A stretch of 64,000 nt of DNA from Riptortus pedestris (Eukaryota; Arthropoda; Insecta; Hemiptera; Alydidae): the NCBI GenBank assembly GCA_019009955.1, contig CM032228.1:131737001-131801000 (forward strand), in the 5' to 3' direction. A program made the position numbers and the translations under genes. Under the pieces are notes generated by a model, which worked only from the letters and a program-made list of their open reading frames with translations, was not told the origin of the DNA and did not search any database. Shown piece by piece: positions 24,560-37,006 of the stretch. Position 1 is the first letter of the stretch. Each line of letters opens with the position of its first letter.

Positions 24560-25142
24560 GAAGCGTCAGAATAATCAGTGTCCTCATGACGCGATTTTCA
24601 AAAAATTTCCTCAAATGTCCATCAATCCTACTAGTAGATAAATGAGGTCCCTTCAAAATTATATATATGGTTGTCTATTACCGCTCTAGTAGTCTGATTT
24701 TGAATATTAACCGAGATATTTGCATTTTTTATTTTTCTGTCTTCAGTGAACCCCTACTCCTACTTATGCCCGAATAGTAATACATTGTTGTATCAAAAAC
24801 TACTTTATTCTAAGCTTAAATACCAAATGTTGTTTTCAAGAGATCTTTATTATGCGAGATACATGCAAATTTTTTGTGTGATGATGTCATCCATGAAGAT
24901 TATATTATTATTATTATAAACTATTGATGGTATACAATTATTTTTCTATTTCTTTGTAACTCATATATTAAGCAAGTTTACATAACTTTCAGATTCCATT
25001 CTTCTGTAAATTCTCACTTCTTCCCATTGAATTTTTATTAGGAAATAGAGAATATATATGGTGAGATAAGATCATTAGTGTGTCATGCCAGCATGTGGTA
25101 AATCACATAGTTTATACAGCCCTTGTATGACGGACTTTTTAA
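24560..25142 (-). repeat. F2 minus copy, internally deleted
   Basis: It starts with the tail (tcatgacgcgattttcaaaa, aaatgtccatcaatcctact) and a short TA tract at 24660. The tctattaccgctctag block joins directly to gaatattaaccgagatattt, so about 200 bp of body is missing. It ends with the head (tttatacagcccttgtatga). Confidence 0.7.
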
Positions 25143-25504
25143 CCTTATTAGAGTTTTATCTTCCTTGCACAGACATCATTCATAAGACTCATGCGAATAA
25201 AGGTCTTTCCTATATTTAATTTCTCTATTACTTACATATGCTCTCCAGTTTTTTTTTATACATAGTACTCTTTAATGAATACATCAATTTTTCTAATGAC
25301 TCTAATTTTATTTTATTTATTTTTATAAAATTTCATTTTTCACAGTCAAACATAACTATTATATTTGATATTGTGATGAGGCCAAGGTTCAACAAATTGA
25401 ACACTTATAATATTCAATGTGTTTATTTTAATCCTGCTCTAGTTCTTTTACAGTTCTTCTTGAGAGCTAAATTTAATTCCACTAATAAATTCACATTACA
25501 TAAT

Positions 25505-26450
25505 ATGATCAAATCAGCTATTGAGGCCGTACTCATAATGCGATTTTCAAAATTTTTCTTCTAATGTCCACTGATCCTACCTAGGAGATGACGAAAATGA
25601 GGGCCGTTCAAAACTGTATATATATGTCTTTTACCGCTCTAGCGGTCGCAATTATTGCTTAATTGTTACCAAACTCGATATTTAGTCGTTTAATTTTAAA
25701 AGAAAAATCAAGTTCGTTAATGGCTGAAATCGAACCAGGGGAGGGGGGTTTAGAGGGGAGGAATTTCGATAAATAACTTGGTTACTATACGTCCGATCGA
25801 AAAATTGTAAAGACCAATCTTATTGCAAATTAAATGTACTATAAATATTGTGATATACAATTATTCTCTATTTTGAATATTAACCGAGATATTTGATTTT
25901 TTTTTAGTTTTACGCTTTCAGTAAACCCCCACTCCTACTAGTGTCATATTAATAATAAGCTGTTATATCATGAACCAGTTCATTACAAGGCTAAATGCCA
26001 ATTATTGTTTTCATTGAACTTTTATTTTGTGAGATATATGCAAATACTTTCTGTTGACCTCCCCTGATTGTTCTTGAATTACTAAAATTTAAGTGATTGA
26101 GATTAAACTGATCCTGATTCATTACAAATTACAGCACTAGCTTTAGTAAACTGTTTTCAATAAAATTAATATGTTATATTCAGATATATTTCGTTAATTT
26201 TTTTGTCTTTCCGGTCTATCTATCTATTCAGCTCTAAGAGGTTGGCTGGCCTGTTTGTTTACAATTCAGCCGCTTGGTTGTAGAGATTATTAACATGTTT
26301 TGTAAATTGATTGAAAGATTTCTCATTACCGTTTGTATTTATTCACTTAACATTCACAGTAGTGTTACCAGTATGTATATTTATCTATTGTAAACCTTCG
26401 CGTGGGAAATGTGCTTAGTATATCCAGCCCCTCCGTGACGGACTTTTTAA
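25505..26450 (-). mobile_element. F2 element, minus, nearly complete
   Basis: The copy runs from its tail (agctattgaggccgtactca) through a short unoccupied (TA) tract and ttaccgctctagcggtcgca to a head at 26401-26450 (cagcccctccgtgacggact). The (TA) site here is the same position into which F1 is inserted in other copies. Confidence 0.72.
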
Positions 26451-26596
26451 CTTTGTAACCGGGTCCTCTTTTAGCATATTTCCCATAAGTGAAATAAACT
26501 ATTGAGGTTAACTCATGATGCGATTTTCGATAAATTTCTTCAAATGTCCATCGATCCTACCTATTAGATGACAAAAATGACATCCATTCATAATTG

Positions 26597-26657
<61 letters not shown>

Positions 26658-26659
<2 letters not shown>

Positions 26660-29160
26660 TAGCTCAGATACCCGGCTTCGCTCGGGAATTCATTTGAGGC
26701 TGAATGCTGATGGAATTTTTTTGGCAAGGCTTTACTTTGCACAATATTTTGACATTTACCCGTCCCAGTGTTTAGGATTAATACCCATTGTTGGCATTTG
26801 TTAATAATAAAATTAATTTTTTATGAAAGTCTTCACTGCCCTCCAAATTGTCATATTTCCCGTCTCCTGTGCATTATGCATAGATTTCAGCTATTAAGGA
26901 CAAAATATAAATAAACAAATGGACAATGAAACATCGCGAATTTTTATTTCAGGCCTCCCATATAACCCCCACTCCAACGTAAAAATTTTAATATAGCTTA
27001 TAATCATGAAAGAATTAATGCTAATTGACATACCGAGTTTTTTTAAGTTCGGTTTAATCGTTAGCGCCCAATGAAATAGTTGACTCCCGCTTTAGTTTAT
27101 AGTGTATATCTCGTTTATACTTTGTTAAAAGACAAAAATGAATATGACAAATGTTACTCTAATAACAAATAAACAACTTTTGTTATGTTCATATTTGCGA
27201 AAATCGTATAGAAAAGGAAATACTGCTATTTTTAAATTCAGGCCTCCCTTACAACCCCCACTCCTGCCCGTCTCTAGAAATGTTGGTCTCTCTAGAAATG
27301 CTGCTTGTTATAATGAAAGCGTTTGTGCTAATACACATACCGAGTTTTATTTATTTCGGTTTGGTCTTTTGTCCCAAATAAAATTGTTCACATCCGCTAT
27401 AGGTTTTAGCGTATATCTCGTTTATAATTTGGTATACGAAAAAGGTGTATCTAACAAAAGATACTCTAAATAACAAAATAAACAACTTTTGTTATGTTCA
27501 TATTTGCCGAAAAACCAATAGAAAACGAAATACCGCTATTTTTAAATTCAGGCCTCCCTTACAACCCCCACTCCTTCCCGTCCCTAGAAATGTTGGTAGG
27601 GCTTGTTATAATGAAAGCGTTTGTGCTAATACACACGGGTTTAGGGTCTATACCCGTCGTTGCTGTGGATTTGTTAATAATAAAATTCTAGGAAAAGACT
27701 TCGCTGCCCTTCATATTGTCATCTTTCCCGTCTCCTGTGCATTATGCATAGATTTGAATTATTAAGGACAAAATATTTACATAGATTTTAATTAATTTTT
27801 CAAGGTGAGGTACCTGGTAGTTCATATTGGAATGAATTGTTGAGTGTATCAATATTTCTACCCTAATTACTTCCTTCATACATTGGTCCCGGAAAAATAT
27901 ATAAAACAAAAGTTACTCTAAATAACAAAGTAAACCACTTTTGTTATGTGCACGTTTGTCGAAAAACAAATAGACAATGAAATATCGCGAATTTTTATTC
28001 CAGGCCTCCCTTTAACCCCCACTCCCGTACGAACCTAAAAATTTTAATATAGCTTATAATCATGGAAGAATTAATGCTAATTGATAATCAGAGTTTGGTT
28101 AAGTTCGGGTCAATCGTTAGTGCCCAATAAAATTGTTGGCTCCCGCTAAAGTTTTAGCGTATATCTCGTTTATACTTTGTTATAAGACAAAAGTGAATAT
28201 CAAAAAAGTTACTTCAAATAAAAAAATAAACTACTTTTGTCATGTGCATATTTGCATAAAAACGAATATAAAACGAAATATCGCAATTTTTAAATTCAGG
28301 CCTCCCTTACAACCCCCACTCCTGCCCGTCCCTAGAAATGATGGCATGGCTTATAATAATGAAGGCATTAGTGCTAATACACATACCGAGTTTTATTTAG
28401 TTCGGTTGAGTATTTTGTGCCAAATAAACTTCTTTACTTCCGCTATAGATTTTAGCGTATATCTCGTTTACAATTCGGTATATGACAAAAGTGTATATAA
28501 CAAAAGTTACTCCAAATAACAAAATAAACATCTTTTGTTATGTTTATATTTGCGGAAAAACCAATAGGAAACGAAATATCGCTATTTTTAATTTCAGGCT
28601 TCCCTTATAACCCCTACTCCTGCCCGTCCATAGAAATGTTGGTATGGCTTATTATAATGAAGGCCTCACTGCTAATACACATACCGAGTTTTATTTAGTT
28701 CGGTTGAGTCTTTTTTGGCAAATAATATTGTTGACTCCCGCTATAATTTTTAGCGTATAACGCATTTAAACTTCGGTATACAACAAAAGTGTATATAACA
28801 AAAGTTACTTTAAATAACAAAATAAACATCTTTTGTTATGTGCATATTTACCGAAAAACCAATAGAAAACGAAATATCGCTATTTTTAATTTCAGGCTTC
28901 CCTTATAACCCCCACTCCTGTTCGTCTCAGAGAAAATTAATATAGCCTAAAGTCTAAGTTGGGTTAGTAGTAATAAACATACAGTTTCATAAAATTCGGT
29001 TCAGCCGTTTATGCGTGAAAAGGTAACAATCAAACAAACAAACAAACATACACGAAAGAAACAAAATGCAGATATGGTGTCTATGACATGTGAAACGAAA
29101 AGTTATCGTGAAATTTTGCGAAAAAAATCAATGTACAGACAGAGGTTACAATTTTATATA
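26658..29160 (+). mobile_element. F1 element, 2.5 kb, expanded tandem units
   Basis: The head ACTAGCTCAGATACCCGGCT forms a CCCGG/CCGGG hairpin. About eight full or partial units of roughly 300 bp follow, recognised by recurring ttttgttatgttcatatttg, acccccactcctg and taccgagttttatttagttc. The end has ggttcagccgtttatgcgtg, CAAA repeats and gaggttacaattttatatat. Units in the middle belong to two subtypes (tagcttataatcatggaaga versus tggcttataataatgaaggc). No reverse transcriptase is present. Small open frames here are repeat units. Confidence 0.7.
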
Positions 29161-29179
29161 TATATATAGATATATAAAA

Positions 29180-29391
29180 TTTTAACCTCTGTCTGTGTTG
29201 TTGTTTTAGTCTTGGTAAGTAGAATTAATACAAACACTATCTGTTACACTCTAATAACAATGTGCAATATATATGTAAAGTAGCGCCTGTACTTTTTAGC
29301 CCTGAAGAAGAGAAAATAAATATTCTCGAAATATTGGAATGAACTAAGATTATTTTAACAACACTGACCATAACTCCAAAAAACAACAACA

Positions 29392-29392
<1 letters not shown>
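29180..29392 (+). mobile_element. Penelope-like element 3' fragment (tentative)
   Basis: The block gccctgaagaagagaaaata...attctcgaaatattggaatg has a TGAAGA motif and a short hairpin (gagaaaataaatattctc), as is common at the 3' ends of Penelope-like elements. It lies between F1 and a (TA)n tract. The assignment is by motif only. Confidence 0.4.
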
Positions 29393-29449
<57 letters not shown>

Positions 29450-30639
29450 ATATTTGTCTGTTACCGCTCTAGTGGTCACAATTTTTGTCCTATCGTTACC
29501 AAACTTGATATAAGTGTTGCAAAACTGAAGGTCATGTTAATAGCTTAAATTGGATCAGTTATAGGGGGGGGGATTAGAGAGGGTAAATTTTGAAAATTCG
29601 AAATATCTCTGTTATGAGTAAGATTGAAAACTTGTAAGGGCAATCATATTGCACATTTAATTGTCTATAAATGTTGTATACATTTATTATGATCTTGAGT
29701 ACTAACTGAGATATTTGCATTTTTCATTTTTCTGCTTTCATGTCAGAATAGTTTTTAGATCACGAACCAACAACCAACAATACCAAATATTGTTTTCAAG
29801 ACACCTTTATTATGTGAGATATACACTTTACGTTCTTCTTTCGGAAATGTTTATTTGATCTATACCATACTCCACATTTACAGTCAGCTGTGAAGATATA
29901 TTTTTTATTGGAATTCATACATGGAATATTAGTGGGGTTGTGGAGGAAGGGAAATTTAAAAATTCAATATTTACCATTTTTTATGTGTGAGTGGGAATGT
30001 AACATGTTATAGAACCAATCTTGTTAAACTATTGGTGGTCTACAATTGTTCCAGGCTTTTTTTCAGAACTGAAGTATTAAGGGAGTTATTCGTGACTTCT
30101 TATTTTCACCCTTCAGTAACTCCCCCCCCCCCTGCTGCCTTCTACTCATCAGTTGTTTTATGTAGAAATGGGGAATATGTGGTGAGAGGAGATCACAAGT
30201 GTGTTTTACCGGCAGGTGGGATATCTGCTTGGTTTACGCGGCCCCTGTGTTACAAATTTTTCATTTCCCCTTACCCTCTCAGCTGTTTATTGTCCTAAAC
30301 AAAGCTTCACTCTGCACTCTATGACTTTTAATCAATTTCCTAGGACCAAGTATTCCTTAGAAGGTGATTATAAGGCAAACAAACCCAAATAAACAACTAG
30401 ACTCAATATCACATAATATAATATAACTCCCAATATCACACATTTCATTTGATTTTACACCTCTTTCATGAATAGAAATACCCCCATGGTATTTATACAG
30501 CAATAACAATTTTTGAGTTAAGAGTGTAAAACCTTAAATGATGATGTTATCACTCAATGTATACGCATGTACCTCTCCCAGTAAAAATCAAAAGAATATT
30601 TGGTATTTAAGCTTCTAATGAAGTAGTTCAGGATATAAC

Positions 30640-31282
30640 AGCTCATTGTTAATGTGACATGATATGGGTGTACCTAAGACTGAAAACTAAACAATGCAAA
30701 TAATATCTCTGGAATATGCTGGATGGTAGAGGAACCAATTGATAAGGATCAATAAGAAGGCCAAGTCCTCTACTGTTATTTAATATTATGCAGAGTGCAC
30801 TTTCAGAGTCAACGCTCCAATCTCAGTGCCTGCTGATTAAAGCTGCGCAGCCTGGACCACGACCCGCAGGGTCGCCCAGCGGTCATGGTCCAGGCTATGC
30901 AGCTTTAATCCGCAGGCACTGACGATAGAGCGTTGACTCTGAAAGTGCACTCTGCTTATATTAAAAAACAGAAGAGGACTTGGCCTTCTTATGGATCCTT
31001 ATCAATGCAAATAATATTCATGATGGAGAAAAAAATGTATATAATAACACTTATAGAAAATTAAATTTGTAATATGATTGGTTATATATCATTTTTTGGT
31101 CCAATGTATAACAAAAGAGATATTTGGAATTTTCAAAATTCCCCTTCTCTAAATTCCCTCTCCCTCCTATTTGATTTCAATCATTAATGAGCTTGACATT
31201 TAGTTTTACATTAAATGCTAATATATCGAGTTTGGTAATGATAAGACCAAAAATGTGACCCACTAGAGCAATAACATACAAG

Positions 31283-31335
<53 letters not shown>

Positions 31336-31455
31336 TTTGAATGGACCTTATCTCCTTGGTAAGATTGAAGGATATTTGAGGAAATTTTTCAAAAATCTTG
31401 TCATGAGTACAACCTCACTAGCTGATTTGCCCTTAGCCTTAGAGAAATCTGCTAA
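30640..31455 (+). repeat. F2 plus copy with fold-back insert
   Basis: F2 body (gactgaaaactaaacaatgc) is interrupted by the inverted repeat 30739-31005. It resumes (aatattcatgatggagaaaa), with (TA)n at 31284-31331 and the F2 tail to about 31455. A 15-bp direct repeat (caatgcaaataatat) lies at 30692-30706 and 31003-31017. Confidence 0.7.
30739..31005. mobile_element. Fold-back MITE, 267 bp, about 120-bp arms
   Basis: Bases 30739 onward (ttgataaggatcaataagaa) pair with the sequence ending at 31005. The pairing is near-perfect through gtgcactttcagagtcaacg and ctttaat...gcctggacca. The central loop (gacccgcagggtc) is itself a hairpin. It is unusually GC-rich for the region. No coding capacity is present, and the superfamily is unknown. 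Confidence 0.88.
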
Positions 31456-32117
31456 AATTCTACAGTTTTTATATGTTCATTCAGCAACTTGCCTTTTGTA
31501 GATTATATAATAGATTGTAATTTTCAAATTTTCTGTAAAGATCCATATGTTCAGCATATGACTAAAATTTGAATCAATTGATTTCCTAAGAGACCATCTA
31601 AGATTTCAATAGACTTGGTGTGAATTCCCTGGTATGGAGGGTTGCCTGTATTATTGAGCCTTTTACACAGATATGTAAAGAATTTTCTTGAAAGCCTAGG
31701 GCGAATAATGATTATAGCACAAAATCATGAGTAAACAACTGAAAAAAAATAAAATTGAAAATTAAGAAAGGTAATTTGTATGAAAGCTTTTTTCAACATA
31801 TTTTTAATATTATATTGGACAGAAATGAAATGTAAATTATGCTCCTCTCTGTGGTATTCCTGGTAATTGTAGAGAATCAAAATATGTTGGACTCCTCTGC
31901 AGCAAATAACACGTAGATAATGAAACCCATTTTGTACAATCCATCACAATGTTGGACATGCCGTAATGGAATGTCTCAGTGAAAAAGGCTTCAAATGTTT
32001 TAAGAAGTATACAGCATCAGTAACAATGGATCTCGATGATGTACTGATATTATTGCTTTCAGACCAAATAGCAAAATAGGTTTGAGAGCATGCCTGGCTG
32101 AGCAAATATATCAGAAG
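31456..32117. other. Intron 4, unassigned
   Basis: AT-rich sequence. From about 31890 it may belong to the fossil transposon described next, but no frame is intact. Confidence 0.5.
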
Positions 32118-32262
32118 AGGTACTCTCAGTTCAAAAGTGGTGATTTTGAGAAAACAATTACCGTCAATGCTTGGTGAAAATCAGTGCCAAACACTTCAAG
32201 ATTTGGCTGAATCATTGGGAGTTGACTTTTTAACAGTCAGCAAATGCCTGAAGCCATGGAGA
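32118..32262 (+). pseudogene. mariner-type transposase fragment
   Basis: Two frames carry typical mariner helix-turn-helix text: RYSQFKSGDFE at 32118-32150, then after a frameshift NQCQTLQDLAESLGVDFLTV continuing SKCLKPW to 32258. The order and spacing match the N-terminal DNA-binding part of mariner transposases. The catalytic D,D(34)D part is absent and the copy has stops and a frameshift, so it is a dead fragment. Confidence 0.85.
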
Positions 32263-32619
32263 TGATCATCAATTTTCAAAAAAAAAATCACTACAAATTT
32301 ATTCAAATGCCCAAAATGTTTTTTTATTTTTTTTATTTATTTATTTTTTTTTTTAATTTTGTTTAGGTAACGTACTCTCTACTTACTTTTCCAATTTAAA
32401 GGAAGTAATGTAATTGCAAAAAATATTATGTTTACCGAAATATAACAGAATTATCTGTTTTGTAACACCCTGTACCCATTTTGGCTATTTTTGTAACCCT
32501 GTAACTCAAAAATAGATAGACTTAGAATGTTTCAATTTCATATTTAGAACTGTTGTAACATTTAGTTGTGAACTGTTATGATTGAAATCAATGACGGCGA
32601 TAGTTGGATTAGCCGTGGG

Positions 32620-35205
32620 CAAAAATAAAAATAGTCTGTCACCCAGTGGGTGCTTAAACTGAATTTAATATACTCAGCAACTTATAGTAAAAATCAGACA
32701 ACTATAACTCTACTGAGGCTGAAAACATAAAAATATATATAACTCTCTTAATATTCAGGGGAAAAACAAAAATGTATTTAGCAGCAATTGTAGAAAATTA
32801 AAATACCAACAACATTTGTTATATCAACTTTTTTGATACCACTCGTAATAACCAAGATATTATGAATTTTCAGTTATCCCCACTCTGAACCACCAAAGGC
32901 TAATTTCAGCCATTACCTAATATTCAGTTTTTCAAACAGTAAAATATCACGTGTAGTGCGTGCTGATAAAGTAAAAGTCATGTAGTTTAGAACATAAAAT
33001 CTTAAACCATGACAACAAAATATTAAAGCATACCAAAAATATCTCATGCAGTAAAAGTTAATGAAAATAATATTTGGTGTTTTTATTTTCTAATAAAATG
33101 ATTCATAACATAACATTGTTATTAATTGTTCTTCACATTATTGTTTATATGACGTGAGTAGGAGTGGGCATTTACTCAAGGCTGAAAACTAAAAATTGTG
33201 AATATCTCGGTTAATATACAAGATAGAGAAAAAGTGTATTGATCAACATTTATAAGGTATAAATTTGCACCAAGATTTATCAATGTAAGTTTTAGACACG
33301 ACATTGTAACAGAGATATTTTGAATTTTCGATTTTCTCCCCTCTAAACCCTTCCTCCCCCACACCAGTTTCAACCATTAACAAACTTGATTTTTAATTTT
33401 ACTTAAATGCTTATATATCAAACAAAAATTGCAACTGATAGAGTGGTAACTGTCTGGTATAAGCATATATTTTGTAACGTAAAGTTTCCAGAGCTATAGT
33501 ATTCTGTGAAAATGGCATGCATAATATTATTTTAAAAACAATGGGGCAAATGAAGTTGCGAGAACTGAGGAGCGCTTCACCATCACGATGCATTGGTTTA
33601 TTGTATGTAAAATATAAGATTTAAAGAGGAAAAAATTTGAAAGGCAGCAGGAATTTATTGTTCGTGTGATGAACAGATAATGCTTAAAAAGAAATCAAAT
33701 ATTCACATAGTATGCCCTTTTTCAATGAAGCGTATATTTTACCGCTACTGCCAGAAGAACACTCTCAGCCGGAAAAACTCTCTTGCGGGAAGATTGTCTT
33801 TCATTGCCCGGACCCCAGGGGAAATCCTTGGTCCTGTGCCTGTTCTTCATATTTTTTTATAGCCTGTTTCTCATCACATATATACAGAAAGAAGAATCAA
33901 GTAACACACCACATTGAAAACCTTGCTTGCCTTTCTTGTCACTGAAGCCCTCAATATAAGTCCAGATTTGGCATGCTTTGTATCTGAATTTCATTTGGGT
34001 GAGGTTATTTGCACCTTTATTGTTTTTATTATACCATTACTAATAATTCAAGTATTTTGGTTAATAATATCACCATCTGCTTCCCGCTTGTTAACCTGAG
34101 ATACATAGATTTATTGGTGTTAATAAATAAATACTGAGTTTTCTGCATAAAGAGTTGATATTTATTCACATACATTTTTATTATTTTTTTATTCAATTTT
34201 ATTGATATTTTGCAATATATATATATCCATATATATTTTGTGTATAACAAAAAAGTTCCTCCCACTGAGGCTGCGTAAACTAAGCAATTTCTTACACGTT
34301 GGATGACACACTGGTGATCTTATCTCACCATACACTCTCTATTTCTTAGTAGAAATCCAAGGAGTTGAAATGGGGGTTTACTAATTCTGAAAACAAGAAA
34401 ATACTAATAACTCGCTTAATATTTTGAGTTACGAGAAAATATATAGAATATCAATGGTAGAGGCACGAATAGTTTAACAAGATTGATTTTTCGACCTGAC
34501 AAAATAATGCACTTATTTTGAATTTTTAAATCCCCCCATCTATTCCTTCCCCTTATTCCAGTCCCTATTTTAGACATTAATAAATATGATTTTTTGTGTT
34601 GAATGAAAGTTAAAATATCGAGTATGGTATGGAAGAAATAAACATTTTTTGAGCCAAGACCGTAAAATCTTAATTGATGATGTCATCACACTATTTATTT
34701 GAATGTAATTCACATTATAAATGCTTGTTGAAAATAATATTTGGTATTTAATCTTGAAATAAGATGTTTCATTATATAGTGGCGGTTTACTGAAGGCTGA
34801 AAATTAGAAAATGCAAATATCTTGGTTAATATTCGAGATGGAGACAAAGTGTGTATGATAACATTTATAGGATATTACATGTGCATAAAGATTGATTCTA
34901 TACAATTTTTTGTCACAATAACAGAGATCTTTCGAAATTCCCTCCCTCTAAAATCCCCTCCCACTGGTCCAATTTCAGCCGTTAACGAAATTGATTGTTA
35001 GTTCTACAAAAAAAAAAAATTTAAATATTGAGTTTGGTAGCAATCAAACAAAAATTGCGACAGTGTTAATATACAATATATATAGTTTTTTTAACGGGCC
35101 ACGTTATCATCACCTCTGAAGTATGATGGACATTTGAAGGCATTTTTTGAAAATTGTGGTATGAATACAACCTCAATAGTTGATTTCCCTTAAGGGACTT
35201 TTTTT
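32620..35205 (+). repeat. Three F2 copies of differing decay
   Basis: An old copy lies at 32625-32960 (head aatagtctgtcacccagtgg). A body fragment covers 33120-33450. A more complete copy runs from the head at 34246 (aaaaaagttcctcccactga) to the tail ending about 35198 (tagttgatttcccttaaggg). The 33455-34245 segment is not F2; 33680-33945 holds a short GC-richer open stretch of unknown origin. Confidence 0.6.
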
Positions 35206-35271
35206 TTAGGTCTATAAATTGTGTCCTTTGACAATATCTTATGCAATGCTTATCACGGATGTCGTATATGA

Positions 35272-35494
35272 CTTTATTATTATTATTTATTTGTGTCCAC
35301 GTTTTGCTACTGTGGCTAATTGGGATGGGTTATTTGCAAGTTACCCATACTTTTCTAACCAGGATGGGATTAGGATTTTATTTAATGAGTTTTTCACTAA
35401 ATAAATTCCCATTTATCAACATGGGAATTTAACTCGCCACTCTAGGTTTACCATGTGAGATTAAGGCCAACACTTTAACTCTTTAACCTGAGCC
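35272..35494 (-). mobile_element. tRNA-derived SINE, minus
   Basis: Read on the minus strand it starts ggctcaggttaaagagttaa, has the aacctagagtggcgagttaa block in place of a B-box, and ends cacaaataaataataataat. It matches the 39551-39778 copy over its length but is more diverged. A possible 7-bp target duplication (tatatga) lies at 35265-35271 and 35499-35505. Confidence 0.82.
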
Positions 35495-35625
35495 TTCATA
35501 TATGATGTTAAAATTAAATAATTTTAAATGAAGTGCAACTAAACATTTTGTTTAAGGTTGAGTTTCATTCTAATGAAAGTGATCTGTTCATAATCATATA
35601 TTGCTTATGTATTTATTTGTTTCAG

Positions 35626-35743
35626 AAGTTAATAAAAGTCGTAGGCCAAGTTTGGAAAGACAAATGACACTCTATGATGACCAATACTATGGAGATAGTT
35701 ACTATAATTCAGGGGACCAACTGACTTACTCCAAAGATAATAG
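35626..35743 (+). CDS. unc-13: unc-13 exon E
   Basis: The acceptor is a good pyrimidine tract ending tttgtttcag, and the donor is aatag/gtaatc. It enters in phase 1 and leaves in phase 2. It encodes EVNKSRRPSLERQMTLYDDQ and then YYGDSYYNSGDQLTYSKDNR. RRPSLERQ contains an RRxS basophilic-kinase-type site (motif only). Exons D and E total 225 nt, so the pair is frame-neutral if skipped together. Confidence 0.85.
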
Positions 35744-36685
35744 GTAATCATTCAAAGCAAATTTGTATGTAAGTAAGAATCAATCATGTCATAAATAATT
35801 TTAGCATAGATTAAAGATAATTTTTTTTAAACATTATTATGTTTAGGCAAATAAAATTCATTTTATTGAAAAGAGAACCTGATGGATGCATTATTTATGA
35901 AATTGGTTGTAAAGTCCATCACATCTCTTTTCAACCCCTTGTAATTTTTGTTATTAAAGAATAATTTTCTATTTTAACAATATAATAGTTACCTTATCCA
36001 AAGATTTAAACATGTATGGTAACTTCGTTTTTTGGTCCAATGCATGAAATGCACTATTTAGAAAAGTGATAATGAGTTCAAAGACAAATATCTACTTTTA
36101 AAATTAGAAATTTAGCTATATTTCTTTAAAATACAGTGAAATAAAATCAAGTAACCATAAAATAATATCACATTTGAAGTCATTAAATAGGCCTGACAAC
36201 TTGTGTTTTCTAGAATAAAAAAATAAGGTCGCTTAGGGGTAGTATTAATTCAGCATGGACAAGACATTTTAGCATATTTTTCTGAAGGGCTATTGAGGTT
36301 TGTGCTCATGATGAGATTTTCAAAACATTTCCTCGCATGTCCATCAATTCTAGGTAGGGAGTAACAAAATGAGGTATATTAAAATGTATATTGTTGCAGC
36401 GGCTAGGAGTTTCACTTGACGTTCCTAACACTAACTGCTGGTATGAATGCCAATTCAGGCTATGCTTACCTCTTTATATGAGGGGGGGGGGTTAAATGAC
36501 AATATTACAACATGCGTACATGGAGAAGATAAAAAAATATAATTCTTTGCTTATCGTGTAACGAGAAAATAAAACTAATAAAAATATTCCTTTGAAATTG
36601 ATAATAACTTAGTGTTATTGGTAAACTAATAATGTACAGTACTTAATTACTCAACTCAGGAGATCTCAAGTAAGTGCAGCACCTT
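35744..36685. other. Intron 5, 5' part
   Basis: Mostly unassigned. A decayed F2 minus tail lies at 36285-36395 (aggtttgtgctcatgatgag). No open frame or splice signal is supported. Confidence 0.5.
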
Positions 36686-36821
36686 CATGTTTTAGACTAC
36701 TCTAAAAATAATCAATCAAAATTGAATATCTTATTAATATTTTTGTTTGTTACTCCACAAACGAAAATATTAATAAGATATTTAATTTTGATTGATTATT
36801 TTTAGAGTAGTCTAAAACATG
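36686..36821 (+). repeat. 64-bp-stem hairpin, 8-nt loop
   Basis: Bases 36686-36749 and 36758-36821 are inverted repeats differing at two positions. In the + strand transcript both are G-U pairs, so the RNA stem would be paired over all 64 bp. The loop is ttactcca. It lies sense to the intron, immediately before an A-run and an F2/F1 block. It could be a young MITE or a hairpin-RNA precursor. Confidence 0.92.
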
Positions 36822-36854
36822 AAAAAAAAAAAAAATTATTCCCCGTGTAATATA

Positions 36855-36962
36855 AATCAAATTTTAGACAAACTTTAAATTTTAAAGGTTGTTCTCATGG
36901 TGTGATTTTCAAAAACTTTCTTCAAATACCAAAGAGTTGATTAAAATGACATTTGTCTTAAA

Positions 36963-37006
<44 letters not shown>

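Larger units (their letters stand above)
26460..30262 (-). repeat. F2 minus copy split by F1 and a Penelope-like end
   Basis: The F2 tail occupies 26467-26590 and stops at (TA)n 26597-26657. A + F1 element (26658-29160) and a Penelope-like 3' fragment follow. After (TA)n 29394-29440 the F2 body resumes with tctgttaccgctctagtggt at 29457. It ends in a decayed head near 30262 (ttacgcggcccctgtgttac). Confidence 0.7.

Noticed and set aside
25238..25564. 108-aa open frame rich in Phe/Ile
   Set aside because: AT-rich intron sequence running into an F2 tail; no splice support or recognisable motif.
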